This document shows positions 61,683-64,000 of a stretch of DNA of 64,000 nucleotides, in pieces. Numbering within the stretch: the first letter of the stretch is position 1; every line of letters starts with the position of its first letter. Where the stretch lies: positions 28,794,029-28,858,028 of the forward strand of contig NC_133933.1 of the NCBI RefSeq assembly GCF_031877795.1. Direction: 5' to 3'. Below the pieces are notes generated by a model that saw only the letters and a program-made list of their open reading frames with translations, was not told where the DNA came from and did not search any database. This stretch comes from Strix aluco (Eukaryota > Chordata > Aves > Strigiformes > Strigidae). Both the position numbers and the translations under genes were made by a program.

Positions 61683-64000
61683 CTGCTGATACAAGGAGAC
61701 AATGGCATTAATACAGTTTTCAATTTCAAGTCTCTGGTTCTTCAAAGGAAACTGAGCTAAGTTCTTTCTTTCAGAAAGGGGCTTACATAGCACCTGCATT
61801 TTCTAAATGTGGCAGCCTTCTATTCTCTTATGCAAAGCTGTTATATATAGTACTATAGCAATAACTTTTATAACATGTGTTAGAGATCTTTGTAAAGTCT
61901 ACTGACAGAATGTAGGTAACAAAATGTTACTGTCTGAGTTTGGAGAGTGGGGGATTTATAGGATATAATTAGCAGGAGGGGAAACAAACACAATTGTCTT
62001 TAAGGAGAGAAATCTCTGCTTGATATTTTACCCGTGCATTTATGGCTATGTTCTCTTCTCCGTGTGGGAACTGATACAAAAGTTATGCATGCACAGAAAG
62101 CCCACTGTACCTCTGTGCTTAACTTCGGTCACAACCAGTGCTGAAAGCTATCAAAGAAAACAGGGTATCTCTGAATGTTGTTCGTAGTTTAAAAACAAGC
62201 AAGCCTTCAGCTAACAGCCTGCTTCTGTGGCTGCTGTGCGCGAGTTCCTCATAAGATGGCTTTCTCAGAAGGCATTATGGCCTTCTTTTCTTTTTCATAA
62301 GCCTACAAATAAACCCCCAGCCTCTTCAGTGGGTTCATTGTGCTCCAAGTGGCTACTGGGCTGGGATGTATTAAACTCATCCCGGTTTTCTAGATGTCAC
62401 TGTCACTTCACGGGTGAGCCAAACGGCCGGCTAGCAGGAGCATGTCACTCTCAGAAGCCCCTGGACAATGGGTGAATGTTAAAAACCACAGTTACCTCCA
62501 AACTTTGGTAATTCATCCTAAATAGATGTCTCAGGCACCAGCACCACCTTCTCACCCTCTGTCTTAAATGACTCAAAAGCAATCACTATAATGAACTGTA
62601 GGTCAGTTGCAAGGTTGAGGTCATCTCCATAAAGGTATTATTTTCCATTTTTATTACGGAAATATGGCTTCACAGCTCTAGAACTGCTAATACACGGCCG
62701 GCCGGTAGCCAGCATGCTTATAATAGCAAGTATTCCCTCACTGCTATTCTTTGCCACTCCGGCAAGAGGAGTTCTCCGACCTGCAACAGGGGCCACTTCA
62801 ACCATTCCTGTGGCCAGCAGACACCCGGGCAGATCTCGCTCATTTACTGAATGCATGTGACATTGCCAGATCAGGGCCAGCACTTTATCCTCTACTTCAG
62901 GCTTTTGTTCTTCTCAGTTTAGAAGCCATGTTCAGAAAACTTGTCTGGAAATGTGCATGTTTCAGCTGATACGACAGAGTTCTGGAGCCTCACTCACTGA
63001 TCACCGTTGAGGAAACGCTAGCAGTTTGCTAGCCACGTTTTGCCATCAGACAAGCATGAGATCAGCTCCCCCTGATACCAGCTGACAGACTCTGCTTCCA
63101 GAAGCCGCACAGCCCGCAGAAGTTCTCTGTCTACCTCCAAGAGTGAAATCCTGTCCCCACACGTTTTTCTCTGCTCCCAAAGACAGGCTGCCTTCTGTGG
63201 AAATCTTTCATTCAACAGGCCGCACAGAAACATTTTTACAGATGTTCTATTCCAGCAATAATTATGAGGGAAGGAAATAACTATTATGTTTTACTTATAA
63301 AAACAAAGCTCAAAGAAATAACTTAAAACTTCACATAACCACTCTGCTGTGTGGGCTCTCGGTAATACATCTACAAAAGGTACCATGCTTGTCTCATTCT
63401 TGCACTGCTATAAAAAACGATACACTTTTCTGTTTATGCAGTTCAAACAACTGCTCATGTGCTGTTCATCACCCTTGGTATTGTTGAGCACTAACCAAGG
63501 GGAAGGAGTTGTGAACTACGTGATACTAGAAAGCAAGAAATGTAGCAGATAACCAACTTTTTGCTGTACACGCTGATGTTAGCTCACAGGAGCAAAAACT
63601 GTTCTTTTTTTGCCTTTGTGCTTGGGAAGAAGACTTCACACCTTTCAGATTTGGTGTCCACTCCAGAATACCAACATTAGATGCATTTCTTCCCTTCCAA
63701 GTCACTGGAGATGGGAGGGAGGCAATTACAAGCACCTACATGAGAAGCATAAAGCCCAAATGCAAAATGTCCTACGTGGTTACACCCCTGACAACTTTAA
63801 GCATGGAAGTGACAACCTGGGTTTTAAGTTGAGCCTTTGCCATTCAGTTTCTACCTGTGCGTATGAAAGTTCTCCAGGTAGGGGGTGCTGCTTTTCCAAG
63901 GAGTAGGAGGCATGAAACCCCTGAAACCACTACTTTCCAGGCCTCCCACCCCCATAAAGATACACAGGCTTTGCTTTTAGGCTTTTCTTTTAGGCTTCTT
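61683..64000 (-). other. PROX1: 3' end of the last PROX1 intron
   Basis: The sequence above the terminal exon is the end of the final PROX1 intron, transcribed towards lower coordinates. The acceptor is CAG followed by GTTCCAGAG, preceded by a stretch rich in T and C on the minus strand. The preceding exon is not in the window, so the intron is at least 2.3 kb. Scattered short open frames on both strands (for example 62227-62475 plus and 62638-62883 minus) resemble no known protein. The segment at about 62690-63240 is somewhat richer in GC than its surroundings, but no exon is supported there. Confidence 0.85.

Noticed and set aside
61683..61799. Extension of the PROX1 frame upstream with its own ATG
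   Set aside because: The 39 residues do not match PROX1, and the splice acceptor at 61683 explains the exon start.

Overview
The window is vertebrate nuclear DNA, most likely from a bird. Another archosaur or a turtle is less likely. The evidence is one truncated, diverged CR1 LINE, several very old MIR/CORE-SINE-like relics of the kind seen in sauropsids, low overall repeat content and no recent SINE or L1 copies. Long stretches have no open reading frame above background. No prokaryotic, viral or CRISPR features were seen.

Only one protein-coding segment is well supported. At 61497-61682 on the minus strand lies the terminal coding exon of PROX1 (Prospero homeobox 1): 61 residues at the C-terminal end of the homeo-Prospero domain, then TAG. 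The bases above 61682 are the end of the last PROX1 intron. Below 61497 lies an AT-rich stretch of about 5.9 kb that I read as the PROX1 3' UTR. It probably ends at an AATAAA signal at 55585-55590 (minus). Within it I see a 49-nt near-perfect hairpin just after the stop, two 8-mer miR-181 seed matches at opposite ends, an AU-rich element, Pumilio-type motifs, and an uninterrupted 351-nt purine tract (pyrimidine in the mRNA) with a two-level repeat structure.

From 1 to about 55560 there is no supported gene. In vertebrates such as human, PROX1 is followed by a large gene-poor interval before SMYD2, and this block fits the PROX1-proximal part of that interval. It holds two isolated CpG-rich islands (about 24130-24810 and 32650-33130), a 650-bp antisense CR1 fragment (43178-43830), decayed MIR-like SINEs, an old inverted-repeat element (5263-5356), simple repeats, and AT-rich segments with clustered transcription-factor motifs that may be PROX1 enhancers. 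Enhancer calls are inference from sequence texture alone; conservation was not computed.

Functionally the window is a 3' regulatory landscape: the end of a dosage-sensitive developmental transcription factor (lymphatic endothelium, liver, lens, neural progenitors), its long post-transcriptional control region, and its downstream intergenic neighbourhood.
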